This document shows, in pieces, positions 1-8,068 of a stretch of DNA of 64,000 bases (position 1 is its first letter; every line of letters starts with the position of its first letter). This stretch comes from Synechococcus sp. J7-Johnson. GTDB taxonomy: Bacteria > Cyanobacteriota > Cyanobacteriia > PCC-6307 > Cyanobiaceae. The position numbers were made by a program, and so were the translations under genes. The notes under the pieces were generated by a model. It was not told the origin of the DNA. It did not search any database and saw only the letters and a program-made list of their open reading frames with translations. The DNA lies in assembly GCF_024345795.1 (NCBI RefSeq), contig NZ_JAGQBU010000005.1:62001-126000 (forward strand), in the 5' to 3' direction.

Positions 1-2
1 TG

Positions 3-755
3 CTGGCGAGCAGCCGGCACCTGCGCGGCATCTATCTGGTCGACATCGCCTGCATGGTGGTGGTGATCACCCTGCTGCTGCGCTCACCTCTGCCCGTGGC
101 GGCCGCCAGCAGCGACGGGGATCGCCGGCTTGCCTGGCGCCAGTGGGTGAAGCCCCTGCTGCCCCTGCTGGGCGTGACTCTGCTGGCCACGGCCATGGTG
201 TCGCTCCTGCAGAGCGCCCTGCCGCTGGATCTGGTTCGGGGTGGGCTGGAGCGGGCACCGCTGCCCGAGAGCCTCGGGGCCCTGCTGCTGGGCCTGCAGC
301 TCAGCTTGCTGCTGCTGTTCCAGTGGCCCCTGGGGCGCTGGCTGTCGGAGCGGCGGGTGGCCTTTGGGCTGGGCTGGAGCCTGCTGGGCTTTGCACTCGG
401 CAGCCTGCTGCTGGCCCTGTCAGCCCTGGGCTGGCAGAGCCTGCCCCTGCTGGTGTTGGCCCAGGTGCCACTGGCGGCAGCGGCGGCGGCCTTCCTTCCC
501 ACCGCCAGTGAAGCGGTGATCGAAATCACTCCAGCAACGCACCAGGGGATGGCTCTGGCCCTGTTCTCCCAGTGCTTCGCAATCAGCTCCTTCGTGGCTC
601 CCCTGGTGGGGGGCTGGCTGCTGGAAAACCAACGGCACGGAGCCGGCCTCTGGCTGCTGATGACGATGCTGAGCCTGCTGGGTCTGCTGCTGGTGGGGGA
701 GCTGAACCGCTTCCATCCCCACCCCGGTCAGCGGCGGATCCAAGCGGGCCCCTGA
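3..755 (+). CDS. MFS-type transporter, C-terminal part (5' truncated by window edge)
   Basis: The frame is open to the left edge, so the start lies outside and about 250 C-terminal residues are visible. It is very rich in Leu, Ala and Gly, with about six to seven hydrophobic segments separated by short loops. The loop WPLGRWLSERRVAFGLG resembles the degenerate motif A found between helices 8 and 9 of major facilitator proteins, and the tail ends in a short polar stretch. This fits the second half of a 12-helix secondary transporter in the inner membrane. The substrate cannot be told. It ends 14 bp before the end of a convergent small gene. The family call is good and the function is open. Confidence 0.75.
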   Translation: MASSRHLRGIYLVDIACMVVVITLLLRSPLPVAAASSDGDRRLAWRQWVKPLLPLLGVTLLATAMVSLLQSALPLDLVRGGLERAPLPESLGALLLGLQLSLLLLFQWPLGRWLSERRVAFGLGWSLLGFALGSLLLALSALGWQSLPLLVLAQVPLAAAAAAFLPTASEAVIEITPATHQGMALALFSQCFAISSFVAPLVGGWLLENQRHGAGLWLLMTMLSLLGLLLVGELNRFHPHPGQRRIQAGP

Positions 756-769
756 GCGATGGCGCCCCC

Positions 770-1000
770 TCAGGGGCCCTTGACCTGGGCGTCGGCATTG
801 GCCTGCTGGGCGCGGATCCAGGCTTCCGACTCATGGGGGAGCGGCTCGGTGCCGTATTCCCAGTCGTCGTAGTCGGGGTCGTTGCGGATCCGCTGGTGCA
901 GTTCCTTCTGAACCTCGAAGTTGTGGGGGTGATCGGCGGGAGCGGCCGGATCGATTGGCGCTTCCGGATCGTTGGCGGGAGACGTCTGGGATGTGGGCAT
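770..1000 (-). CDS. small conserved hypothetical protein, 76 aa
   Basis: This is a short acidic, soluble protein. The N-terminal 25 residues are Pro/Ala/Asp-rich and look disordered. The C-terminal part (about residues 28-65, NFEVQKELHQRIRNDPDYDD onward) has a compact pattern with Trp, Tyr and charged residues that looks conserved. The ATG at 1000 follows the last plausible upstream codon, and the longer open frame to 1735 runs antisense over the protease gene and is a shadow. No signal peptide or membrane segment is visible. I cannot assign a function. It is divergent from the Anbu gene and convergent with the MFS gene. Confidence 0.6.
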   Translation of the reverse strand: MPTSQTSPANDPEAPIDPAAPADHPHNFEVQKELHQRIRNDPDYDDWEYGTEPLPHESEAWIRAQQANADAQVKGP

Positions 1001-1111
1001 CACCGGCCACTGCAGCTGCTCCCATTGTCCCCCCTCAGCGGGGGCGCCGCCGGGACAGACGCTGGAGCGGGTCCGCCGTAAAAATGGAGCCGCCAAAGCA
1101 AAAATAAGACT

Positions 1112-1843
1112 GTGACGTATTGCGTGGGCATGCTGCTGCAGGAGGGTCTGGTGATGGCCTCCGATTCGCGCACCAATGCCGGCGTCGATGATTTCGCCAG
1201 GTTCTGCAAGATGACCACCTTTGAGCGGCCCGGTGATCGGGTGATCGTTCTGCTCAGTTCGGGCAGCCTGGCCGGCACCCAGGCGGTGGTGAGCCTGCTG
1301 CAACAGCGGGCCAGTCGCAACGACGGCAGCTCCACCCTGTGGACCGCCCAGACCCTGTTCGATGTGGCCATGCTGGTGTCGGATGCGATGCGCGACATCG
1401 AACATCGCGATGCCCCCTTCCTGGAGGGCAGTGCACTGAAATTCAACGCTTCCTTCATTCTGGGCGGCCAGATCAGGGGAGAAGTCCCGCGGTTGTTCCG
1501 CATCTATGCCGAAGGCAACTTCATCGAAGCTGGCGAAGACACACCCTTCCTGCAGACCGGCGAAGCGAAATACGGCAAGCCGATCATCGACCGTGTGATC
1601 ACCCCTGCCACGACATTGGCCGATGCCACCAAGTGCGTACTGGTGTCCTTCGATTCCACCATGCGCAGCAATCTGTCGGTGGGCATGCCGATCGACCTGA
1701 TCTGGTACGAGCGCGACAGCCTGGCCATTCGCCACAGGCGCCGCTTCCTCGATGGCGACCCCTACTTCTCAGCCCTGAGCACCGGCTGGAGCACAGGCGT
1801 ACGCCAGGCCTTCCGCGGACTTCCCGCTCTGGACTGGTCCTGA
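1112..1843 (+). CDS. Anbu-type proteasome-like peptidase
   Basis: This is a 243-residue Ntn-hydrolase of the Anbu (ancestral beta subunit, COG3484) family, a homologue of HslV and 20S proteasome beta subunits. The GTG start gives an N-terminus MTYCVGMLL, so Thr2 becomes the N-terminal nucleophile after Met removal. Asp18 (SDSRTNAG) and Lys33 (RFCKM) match the proteasome Thr1/Asp17/Lys33 set. No ATPase partner is nearby. In many bacteria Anbu sits with alpha-E, transglutaminase-like and ATP-grasp genes (family knowledge), none of which is here. It probably assembles into a cytoplasmic ring or helical complex, and its substrates are unknown. A methyltransferase gene starts 52 bp downstream on the same strand. 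Confidence 0.88.
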   Translation: MTYCVGMLLQEGLVMASDSRTNAGVDDFARFCKMTTFERPGDRVIVLLSSGSLAGTQAVVSLLQQRASRNDGSSTLWTAQTLFDVAMLVSDAMRDIEHRDAPFLEGSALKFNASFILGGQIRGEVPRLFRIYAEGNFIEAGEDTPFLQTGEAKYGKPIIDRVITPATTLADATKCVLVSFDSTMRSNLSVGMPIDLIWYERDSLAIRHRRRFLDGDPYFSALSTGWSTGVRQAFRGLPALDWS

Positions 1844-1895
1844 GCCCTGCATTCAGAGTGAGCGAGTCAGGCAACCAGACATCCACATACCAGCC

Positions 1896-2333
1896 GTGAA
1901 CCCTGAAAAAATCCTGCAGACCGGGATGGCCTTCTGGGCCTCGAAAGCCCTGATGAGCGCGATCGAGATCGGTGTGTTCGCGGAACTGGCCCGGGGGCCT
2001 CAGTCGTTGGATGCCCTGCGCGAAGGCCTGGGGATGCACCCGCGCTCGGCCAGGGATTTTCTGGATGCCCTCGTGGCCCTTGGCTTCCTGAAGCGAAAGG
2101 CAGATGTCTACAGCAACACCCCCGAAACCGACGCTTTCCTGGATCCCGGGAAGCCGTCTTACATGGGCGGCATTCTTGAGTTGGCCAACTCACGTCTCTA
2201 TCCCTTCTGGGGCCATCTCACCGAGGGGCTGCGCACGGGCCTGCCGCAGAATGAGCTCAGGTCTGGAGGACCAGCCCTGTTCGAAACCCTCTACGCCAGT
2301 CCCGCGCGCCTCAAGGAGTTCCTGGTGCCATGA
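1896..2333 (+). CDS. O-methyltransferase, N-terminal dimerisation/winged-helix part
   Basis: 145 residues with a GTG start. The fragment holds a helical dimerisation segment followed by a winged-helix-like region ([20 protein letters not shown], then [18 protein letters not shown]) typical of plant-type and hydroxyneurosporene-type O-methyltransferases. It has no SAM-binding motif of its own, so alone it should be inactive. Its stop overlaps the ATG of the second half by four bases. Confidence 0.65.
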   Translation: MNPEKILQTGMAFWASKALMSAIEIGVFAELARGPQSLDALREGLGMHPRSARDFLDALVALGFLKRKADVYSNTPETDAFLDPGKPSYMGGILELANSRLYPFWGHLTEGLRTGLPQNELRSGGPALFETLYASPARLKEFLVP

Positions 2334-2896
2334 GCGGGATCAGCCGAGGCGCCAACATGGCCATTGCCAGAATGTTCCCATGGAACGAACAGCGCACCTT
2401 TGTGGATGTCGGCACCGCTCAGGGCGATCTGGCGGTCCAGATTGCCCTCACCAACCCCCATCTGGAGGGTATCGGCTTTGACCTGCCCGAGGTGGCGCCG
2501 ATTTTCAAGGACTACGTTTCATCTCATGGCCTGTCGGCTCGACTCAGATTTGAATCTGGTGATTTTTTCAAACAGGAATTACCCAAAGCTGATGTCGTTC
2601 TGATGGGTCACATCCTGCACGACTGGGACCTGTCCACGAAACGAATGCTCATCCAGAAGGCATTTAACGCATTGCCTGATGGTGGCGCTCTCGTGGTCTA
2701 CGAGGCCATCATCGACGATGATCGATCTCAGAATACTTTTCGACTGCTGATGAGTCTGAACATGCTCATCGAAACACCGGGCGGCTTCGACTACACCGGC
2801 GCCAACTGCACCGGCTGGATGAAGGAGGCCGGATTCTCGACAACGAGGATGGAGCATCTCGTCGGACCCGACTCGATGGTGATCGCGATCAAGTGA
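2330..2896 (+). CDS. O-methyltransferase, C-terminal SAM-binding domain
   Basis: 188 residues carrying the catalytic domain: SAM motif [16 protein letters not shown] (about residues 25-39), an acidic motif II around [16 protein letters not shown] (the histidine of HDW matches the usual catalytic base) and a C-terminal [18 protein letters not shown] block. It lacks the N-terminal dimerisation domain, which lies in the preceding frame. The base composition is noticeably richer in A+T than its surroundings. The ATG used here is an internal Met of the ancestral protein. Confidence 0.65.
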   Translation: MSGISRGANMAIARMFPWNEQRTFVDVGTAQGDLAVQIALTNPHLEGIGFDLPEVAPIFKDYVSSHGLSARLRFESGDFFKQELPKADVVLMGHILHDWDLSTKRMLIQKAFNALPDGGALVVYEAIIDDDRSQNTFRLLMSLNMLIETPGGFDYTGANCTGWMKEAGFSTTRMEHLVGPDSMVIAIK

Positions 2897-3000
2897 CCGA
2901 GTCCGGGCCAGCGTGGCCGGTTCAGCCTCGATCCGGCTGCAGACTGATGGGCTAAGTGGAGCCTGACCTCTCATCAGAGTTCCAGCCATCGTGTTTTTCC

Positions 3001-3801
3001 ATGTCACAGATTGACCAACTGCCAGCGGGCGTCGTCGTGGTCACCGGTACCAGTCGCGGCCTGGGGCGCGAGCTTGTGAATCAGCTCCGCCAGCGCGGGC
3101 GGTCCGTGATTGCTGTGGTGCGCAGGATCGTGAGCTGCACCCTGCCGGCCCACGACGACGACCTGCAAATGGTGGAAGCTGATCTTTCCACCCCCGCCGG
3201 AATCGAGGCCGCCATCGAGGGCATCGAGCTTGCCCTGGGGCCCCGTAGCCTCGCCGCCCTGGTGAATGGAGCAGGGGCGGTCACGCCGGTCGGTCCGCTG
3301 GTGGCTCACTCCAGCAACGCCATGACGGCGGCGCTGACGCTCATGGCCATTGCCCCCGCGCGGCTGAGTGTGGCCTTGGCGCAGCGCATGGTGCCCGCAG
3401 CCCGGGTGCTGAATCTCTCCACCCGCTCAGCCCACGAAACCTTCCCAGGGCTCTCTCTGTACTGCATGAGCAAACACGCCCTGCATTCCGTGAGCCGCTC
3501 CCTGCAGCTTGAGTGCCCGACCACGATGGCGGTGGCCGAGCTCATCCCCGGGGAAGTGGATACGGACATGCAGTCGGACCTGCGCACCCCCGATCCGGCC
3601 GACTTCAAGATGGCGGAATTCTTCCGCATGAATCAGCCCAACTTGATCCCCACGGGACTGGCCGTGGCTTTCATCGCCTGGGTACTGCTGGACACCTCTC
3701 CGGATGATTACGCCCGCACCGACCCCTGGTATGTCTATGACGCAAGCACCCACCCCCAGTGGCTGCCGCAGGGGGTGGCCTTCAATTATCCAGAGCCCTG
3801 A
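3001..3801 (+). CDS. short-chain dehydrogenase/reductase (SDR)
   Basis: 266-residue classical SDR. The nucleotide-binding motif TGTSRGLG is at residues 15-22, NGAG at 89-92 and the catalytic Tyr154-x3-Lys158 in LYCMSKHA, with a Ser at about 140-143. It should be an NAD(P)(H)-dependent oxidoreductase in the cytoplasm. The ATG at 3001 is preferred because the nucleotide-binding strand begins about ten residues after it. An in-frame GTG at 2956 would add 15 residues that look unstructured. The substrate is unknown. It is followed after 8 bp by an acetyltransferase, so the two may be co-transcribed. Confidence 0.82.
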   Translation: MSQIDQLPAGVVVVTGTSRGLGRELVNQLRQRGRSVIAVVRRIVSCTLPAHDDDLQMVEADLSTPAGIEAAIEGIELALGPRSLAALVNGAGAVTPVGPLVAHSSNAMTAALTLMAIAPARLSVALAQRMVPAARVLNLSTRSAHETFPGLSLYCMSKHALHSVSRSLQLECPTTMAVAELIPGEVDTDMQSDLRTPDPADFKMAEFFRMNQPNLIPTGLAVAFIAWVLLDTSPDDYARTDPWYVYDASTHPQWLPQGVAFNYPEP

Positions 3802-3809
3802 CCTGAGCC

Positions 3810-4337
3810 GTGACCTCAGCCCTGGAAACCGCACCGCCATGCCAACACCCCATGATCCGCCTTCTGAGAATGCGCGCAGAAGCCTTCTCTGGCTTCATCA
3901 AACAAGCGATCGAGAGCTCTCTGGACGATATCGAAGGCTTGAATCGATGGCCTAAAACAGAATCTCTCGAACTTGCACAAGCCGAGATCAAAAGGCTTCT
4001 CCCCCAGGGCCTGTCAACGCCTAACAACATCTTTTTGGAGATCGTTGAAAACGACAGCAAATCGGCAATCGGCTTCATCTGTGTCAGCCTTGGCAGCAGA
4101 GGATCTGAGCAGATCGCATTCATTCATCAGCTATTCATCTATCCACAGCACAGACGCCAGGGGCATGCCCGGGCAACATTGGAGGCGATCGAGGCCGCCC
4201 TCCTGGCGCGGGGGGTTGCAGCCATTGTCTTGCACGTGTTCAACTCCAACAAGACGGCTCAGCAGCTTTATGCAACAGCTGGATACGAAGTGGCCAGCCT
4301 GAACCTGCAGAAAAAATTGGCACAACCTGCTGGCTGA
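3810..4337 (+). CDS. GNAT-family N-acetyltransferase
   Basis: 175 residues with the acetyl-CoA motif RRQGHA (about 115-120, the Q/R-x-x-G-x-A signature), preceded by the strand HQLFIYP and followed by the helix that packs on the pantetheine. NSNKTAQQLYATAGYE near the C-terminus is the usual GNAT motif B/C region. The GTG at 3810 is the first start; an ATG at 3852 (MIRLLRM) is a good alternative that would drop 14 residues. A hand count of 60 bases at 3901 gives 29 G/C against 45 in 60 at 4501, so this gene is compositionally unlike its neighbour and may be acquired. The substrate is unknown. Confidence 0.78.
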   Translation: MTSALETAPPCQHPMIRLLRMRAEAFSGFIKQAIESSLDDIEGLNRWPKTESLELAQAEIKRLLPQGLSTPNNIFLEIVENDSKSAIGFICVSLGSRGSEQIAFIHQLFIYPQHRRQGHARATLEAIEAALLARGVAAIVLHVFNSNKTAQQLYATAGYEVASLNLQKKLAQPAG

Positions 4338-4428
4338 AGCGTCGGCTCAGTGGCAGGTCCAATCTCTAGAGATCACGCCATGTTCAGTTGCTCCAGCTGT
4401 GAGCGGCGGGAGGCTGAGGCTTATCTCT

Positions 4429-5520
4429 TCAGACGTTGAACAGAAACTCCATCACGTCCCCTTCCTGGACCACATACTCCTTACCCTCACTGCGCAGCCA
4501 GCCGCGGTTGCGGGCTTCCGGCAGGGAGCCGGCCTCCACTAGCTGGGCGTAGGCCACGGTCTGGGCACGGATAAATCCCCGCTCGAAGTCGGTGTGGATC
4601 ACCCCGGCGGCCTGGGGGGCTGTCATACCGGCGGTGATCGTCCAGGCGCGGGTTTCCTTCTCGCCGGTGGTGAAGTAAGTGCGCAGGCCCAGCAGGCGGT
4701 AGGTGGCGTGGATCAGGCTCTGCAGCCCACCCTCGCTGACCCCCAGGCCCTCCAGGTAATCAGCGCGCTCAGCCTCGCCAAGCTCGATCAGTTCCGCCTC
4801 CACCTGGGCCGAGATGCGCACGGCCTCGGCGCCTTCCTTTAAAGCCAGCTCCTCCACGGCGCGGCTATGGGCATTGCCCTCGGCCAGATCGTCTTCCGAA
4901 ACGTTGGTGGCGTAGATGATCGGCTTGGCGGTGAGCAGCCCCAGGGGCTTCAGCATGGGCAACTCCTCCTCCCCCAGCTCCACGTTGCGGGCGGCACCTC
5001 CCTGCTCGAGCTCCGCCTGGATCCGCGCCAGGGCTGCATCCTCGGCCTGGGCCTCCTTGCTGGTGCGCGCCTGCTTCTTCAGCCGCTCACGGCGCTTCTC
5101 GATCTGGCCCAGATCCGCCAGGCCCAGCTCCAGATTGATCACTTCGGCGTCACGCACCGGATCCACCTCACCCGACACGTGTATGACGTCGTCGTCCTCG
5201 AAGCAGCGGACCACGTGCACGATCGCGTCCACCTCGCGGATGTTGGCGAGGAACTTGTTGCCCAGGCCCTCCCCCTGACTGGCTCCCTTCACCAGACCGG
5301 CGATGTCGACGAACTCCACCCGGGTGGGGACTATCTCGCGAGAGCTGGACAGATCCGAGAGCATCTGCAGCCGCCCGTCAGGCACTGCCACAACGCCCAC
5401 ATTCGGCTCGATCGTGCAGAAGGGGAAATTGGCCGCCTGGGCCTGGGCGTTGGCCACCAGGGCGTTGAACAAGGTGGATTTGCCCACGTTGGGCAGCCCC
5501 ACGATTCCGGCTTTGAGCAT
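4429..5520 (-). CDS. ychF: redox-regulated ATPase/GTPase YchF
   Basis: 363 residues, the usual length of the Obg-like YchF family. The N-terminus gives the P-loop GLPNVGKST (residues 8-16), switch [12 protein letters not shown] and the coiled-coil insertion rich in Arg/Lys/Glu. The C-terminal TGS-like domain ends in [17 protein letters not shown] sits where family members carry the NxxE motif linked to ATP preference. It binds the ribosome and acts in the cytoplasm in stress and translation control. The ATG at 5520 is followed directly by the P-loop strand, so the longer frame to 5991 is antisense shadow. It is divergent from the membrane-fusion protein gene with a 103 bp gap. Confidence 0.95.
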   Translation of the reverse strand: MLKAGIVGLPNVGKSTLFNALVANAQAQAANFPFCTIEPNVGVVAVPDGRLQMLSDLSSSREIVPTRVEFVDIAGLVKGASQGEGLGNKFLANIREVDAIVHVVRCFEDDDVIHVSGEVDPVRDAEVINLELGLADLGQIEKRRERLKKQARTSKEAQAEDAALARIQAELEQGGAARNVELGEEELPMLKPLGLLTAKPIIYATNVSEDDLAEGNAHSRAVEELALKEGAEAVRISAQVEAELIELGEAERADYLEGLGVSEGGLQSLIHATYRLLGLRTYFTTGEKETRAWTITAGMTAPQAAGVIHTDFERGFIRAQTVAYAQLVEAGSLPEARNRGWLRSEGKEYVVQEGDVMEFLFNV

Positions 5521-5623
5521 GGGGCGAAATCTAGACGGGGGCACCTCCGGGGACAGGGCCACAGTTGGGAGCAACACCAGGAAGACTGGTCGCAGTGAAT
5601 GGAGCACGGCCATCGCCACGCGG

Positions 5624-6820
5624 ATGCTCGAACAACCCCCAGCCCCGAAGCCGCCCCAGGCTCCGCTGACCCGCGGCGTGTCCGCAACGGCTGGAGAGGG
5701 GGCAATCGGCCCGGCTCCGAAACGCCGCTGGCGGCGACTGGCGGCCGGGGCCGTGGCCTTGCTGGTGGTTGTGGGCGGTGTGACCGTCTGGCAACGCCAG
5801 CGCCAGGCCGCCAAGCGCAGCAACCTGGCCGATTTCACCGTGGTGGCCCAGCGCGGCACCCTCCCGGGAGTGGTGAGCGCCAGCGGCGAGCTGGAGGCAG
5901 GCCGCAGCGTCAACGTCAGCCCCAAGCGCGGCGGTGTGCTCGAGTCGCTGTTCGTGGATGAAGGCGACCGGATCAGCGAGGGCCAGCCCATCGCCCTGAT
6001 GGACAGCGGTGACCTGCGCCAACGGGAGCTGGAACTGGAGGCCCAGGTGCGCCTGGCGGAAGCGGAGGAGAACCGAGCTCGCTCCGACTACGAACGCCGA
6101 CTCAAGCTGTTCGAGCAGGGGGCCATCAGCGAGGACGACATCGTGTCCTTCCGCACCCGTGCGCTCACGGCCAGGGCCTCACTGGACGTGGCCCGCAAGC
6201 GCTTCAACCAGCGCACGGTGGAACGCGCTGAGCTCACGATCCGGGCCCCCTTCGATGGGGTGATCACCCAGCGCTTCGCCGACCCCGGCGCTTTCGTGAC
6301 TCCCACCACCTCCGCCTCGGCCAACGCCGGCGCCTCCAGCTCCTCGGTAGTGGAGCTGGCTCAGGGGCTGGAGGTGGTCGCCAAAGTGCCCGAGAACGAC
6401 ATCGGCCGGATCAGCATCGGCCAGAGCGCCAGCGTGCGAGTGGATGCCTTCCCCGACAAGAGATTCGCTGCACGGGTGATCCAGGTGGCACCGCGGGCGG
6501 TGAAAAACAACAACGTCACGTCGTTCGAGGTGAAACTCTCACTCAGCGATCCCAACAACCTGCTGCGCATCGGCATGACCGCCGACATCGACTTTCAGAC
6601 CGGCAGCCTTCCCCCACAGACCCTGGTCCCCACCGTGGCGGTGGTGACTGAGGAAGGACGGCCGGGCGTGCTGCTGGTGGGCAAGGACAACCAACCCCGC
6701 TTTCAGCCGGTGACCCTGGGCTCGAGCAGTGGTCGCAACACACAGATCATCACGGGTCTCAAGGAAGGCACCCGGGTGTTCATCGACCTGCCCCCCTGGG
6801 CCAAGAAACGGGATTCCTGA
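5624..6820 (+). CDS. HlyD/MacA-type efflux periplasmic adaptor (membrane-fusion protein)
   Basis: 398 residues. A Pro-rich cytoplasmic leader is followed by one membrane anchor at about residues 39-56, then a biotinyl-lipoyl-like half (VVSASGELEAGRSVNVSP, GGVLESLFVDEGDRISEGQ), a coiled-coil hairpin (about 130-200, LEAQVRLAEAEENRARSDY) and the second lipoyl half (ELTIRAPFDGVITQRFADPG) with beta-barrel domains. It bridges an inner-membrane ABC or RND pump to the envelope. No pump subunit is adjacent; a MacB-like ATPase is about 43 kb away at 49555. Related cyanobacterial proteins are called DevB. The ATG at 5624 is the last Met before the conserved part. Confidence 0.85.
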   Translation: MLEQPPAPKPPQAPLTRGVSATAGEGAIGPAPKRRWRRLAAGAVALLVVVGGVTVWQRQRQAAKRSNLADFTVVAQRGTLPGVVSASGELEAGRSVNVSPKRGGVLESLFVDEGDRISEGQPIALMDSGDLRQRELELEAQVRLAEAEENRARSDYERRLKLFEQGAISEDDIVSFRTRALTARASLDVARKRFNQRTVERAELTIRAPFDGVITQRFADPGAFVTPTTSASANAGASSSSVVELAQGLEVVAKVPENDIGRISIGQSASVRVDAFPDKRFAARVIQVAPRAVKNNNVTSFEVKLSLSDPNNLLRIGMTADIDFQTGSLPPQTLVPTVAVVTEEGRPGVLLVGKDNQPRFQPVTLGSSSGRNTQIITGLKEGTRVFIDLPPWAKKRDS

Positions 6821-6838
6821 CGGCGGCCGGATGCCCGA

Positions 6839-7963
6839 TCAGTTCCGGCCTCCGCTCAGGAAGTTACGGCTGGCCTCGAGGATCCGGCCACTGGCCTGGC
6901 CATCGCCGAAGGGGTTATGGGCCTGGGCCATGGCGGCATAGGCCTGGGGATCGTCCAGCAGCCGGCTGGCCTCGTCCACGATCGACTCCCTGTCGGTGCC
7001 GATCAGGCGTGCCGTTCCGGCCGTGACCGCTTCTGGCCGTTCCGTGGTTCTCCGCAGCACCAGCACCGGCTTGCCCAGGGCCGGCGCCTCCTCCTGCAGA
7101 CCGCCGGAATCGGAGAGCAGCAGGGTGCAGCCCCTGATCGCCCCCACCAGCTCGTCGTAGTCGAGCGGTTCGCAGAGGTGAGCGCGGGGATGGTCGCCCA
7201 GCAGCTCCTGCAGGGGCTCCCGCACCGTGGGGTTGCGGTGCAAAGGCAACAGCAGGGCCGTGTCGGGGTGGCGGTCCAGCAGCTGACGGAATCCCTCTCC
7301 GATGCTGGTGAGACGCTCCCCCCAGTTCTCTCGGCGGTGGACAGTGGCCAGAATCACCCGCTGCCGCTCCCAGTCGAGGCCTGGGACCTGGGGCAGGGGG
7401 GCCGAGGCGGCCATCAGCAGCAGCGCATCGATCACCGTGTTGCCCGTGACCAGGATCTGCCCCACCACGCCTGACGCCTTCAGGTTCGCCTCGGAGACAC
7501 TGGTGGGGGCGAAGTGCAGCTGGGCCACCTGGGAGATCAGGCGCCGGTTCGCCTCCTCCGGGAAGGGATCGAGCAGGTTGTCGGTACGCAGCCCGGCCTC
7601 CACATGGCCCACGGGGATCTGCTCGTAGAAGGCCGCCAGGGCCGAAGCGAAGGCGGTGGTGGTGTCGCCCTGCACCAGCACCAGCTCGGGTCGATGCTCC
7701 AGGAACTCCTCGCGCAGTCCCTGCAGTGCCGCGCAGGTGACATGGGTGAGGGTTTGCTTCGGGGCCATCAGGGCCAGGTCGCGGTCAGGGGTGAGCCCGA
7801 ACAGATCCATCACCTGGGCCACCATCTCCCGGTGCTGACCCGTGAGCACCACCCGGGTGCGGAAGCCTGGATCGCGCTGAAAAGCCAGGATCACCGGCGC
7901 CAGCTTGATCGCTTCAGGCCTGGTGCCCAGCACGATGCTCACGAGCGGTGCGGTGGCGGACAA
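6839..7963 (-). CDS. wecB: UDP-N-acetylglucosamine 2-epimerase (non-hydrolysing)
   Basis: 374 residues of the WecB/MnaA family, which interconverts UDP-GlcNAc and UDP-ManNAc for surface polysaccharide synthesis in the cytoplasm. Visible signatures are GTRPEAIKLAP near the N-terminus, QGDTTTAFASALAAF, GHVEAGLRT, FPEEANRRLI and SDSGGLQEEAP near the C-terminus, all lining the UDP and active sites. Length is normal. It converges on the membrane-fusion protein gene with an 18 bp gap and diverges from pilT across about 105 bp. No other ManNAc-pathway gene is adjacent, although a nanE homologue lies at 28.3 kb. Confidence 0.94.
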   Translation of the reverse strand: MSATAPLVSIVLGTRPEAIKLAPVILAFQRDPGFRTRVVLTGQHREMVAQVMDLFGLTPDRDLALMAPKQTLTHVTCAALQGLREEFLEHRPELVLVQGDTTTAFASALAAFYEQIPVGHVEAGLRTDNLLDPFPEEANRRLISQVAQLHFAPTSVSEANLKASGVVGQILVTGNTVIDALLLMAASAPLPQVPGLDWERQRVILATVHRRENWGERLTSIGEGFRQLLDRHPDTALLLPLHRNPTVREPLQELLGDHPRAHLCEPLDYDELVGAIRGCTLLLSDSGGLQEEAPALGKPVLVLRRTTERPEAVTAGTARLIGTDRESIVDEASRLLDDPQAYAAMAQAHNPFGDGQASGRILEASRNFLSGGRN

Positions 7964-8068
7964 GGGGGCGAGGCGGTGGCTCGGATCCTAGGGAAGGGGG
8001 CCCGCAGGCTCTTCCGTGACAGGGGCTCAGTTTCGAGCAATGCTGCTTGCACTGGCCGCAGCCAACCT

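Larger units (their letters stand above)
1896..2896 (+). pseudogene. SAM-dependent O-methyltransferase split by a frameshift
   Basis: Two consecutive frames together make one complete family-2 O-methyltransferase of about 333 residues: an N-terminal winged-helix dimerisation domain in the first and a Rossmann SAM-binding domain in the second. The first frame stops at 2331-2333 just after the residues LKEFLVP. The second resumes with [14 protein letters not shown], which is what should follow LKEFL plus about two residues. Losing one base just before 2330 explains the break. The stop and the second ATG overlap as ATGA, so translational reinitiation could still make both halves. Whether it is a true pseudogene, a sequencing error or a working split gene cannot be decided here. 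Confidence 0.7.

Noticed and set aside
770-1735. Minus-strand frame extending the 76-aa gene to 321 codons
   Set aside because: The extension is antisense to the Anbu gene and its codons have no protein-like pattern.
4362-4373. Palindrome ATCTCTAGAGAT after the acetyltransferase
   Set aside because: Twelve bases with no loop, no T tract and no second copy; it could occur by chance.
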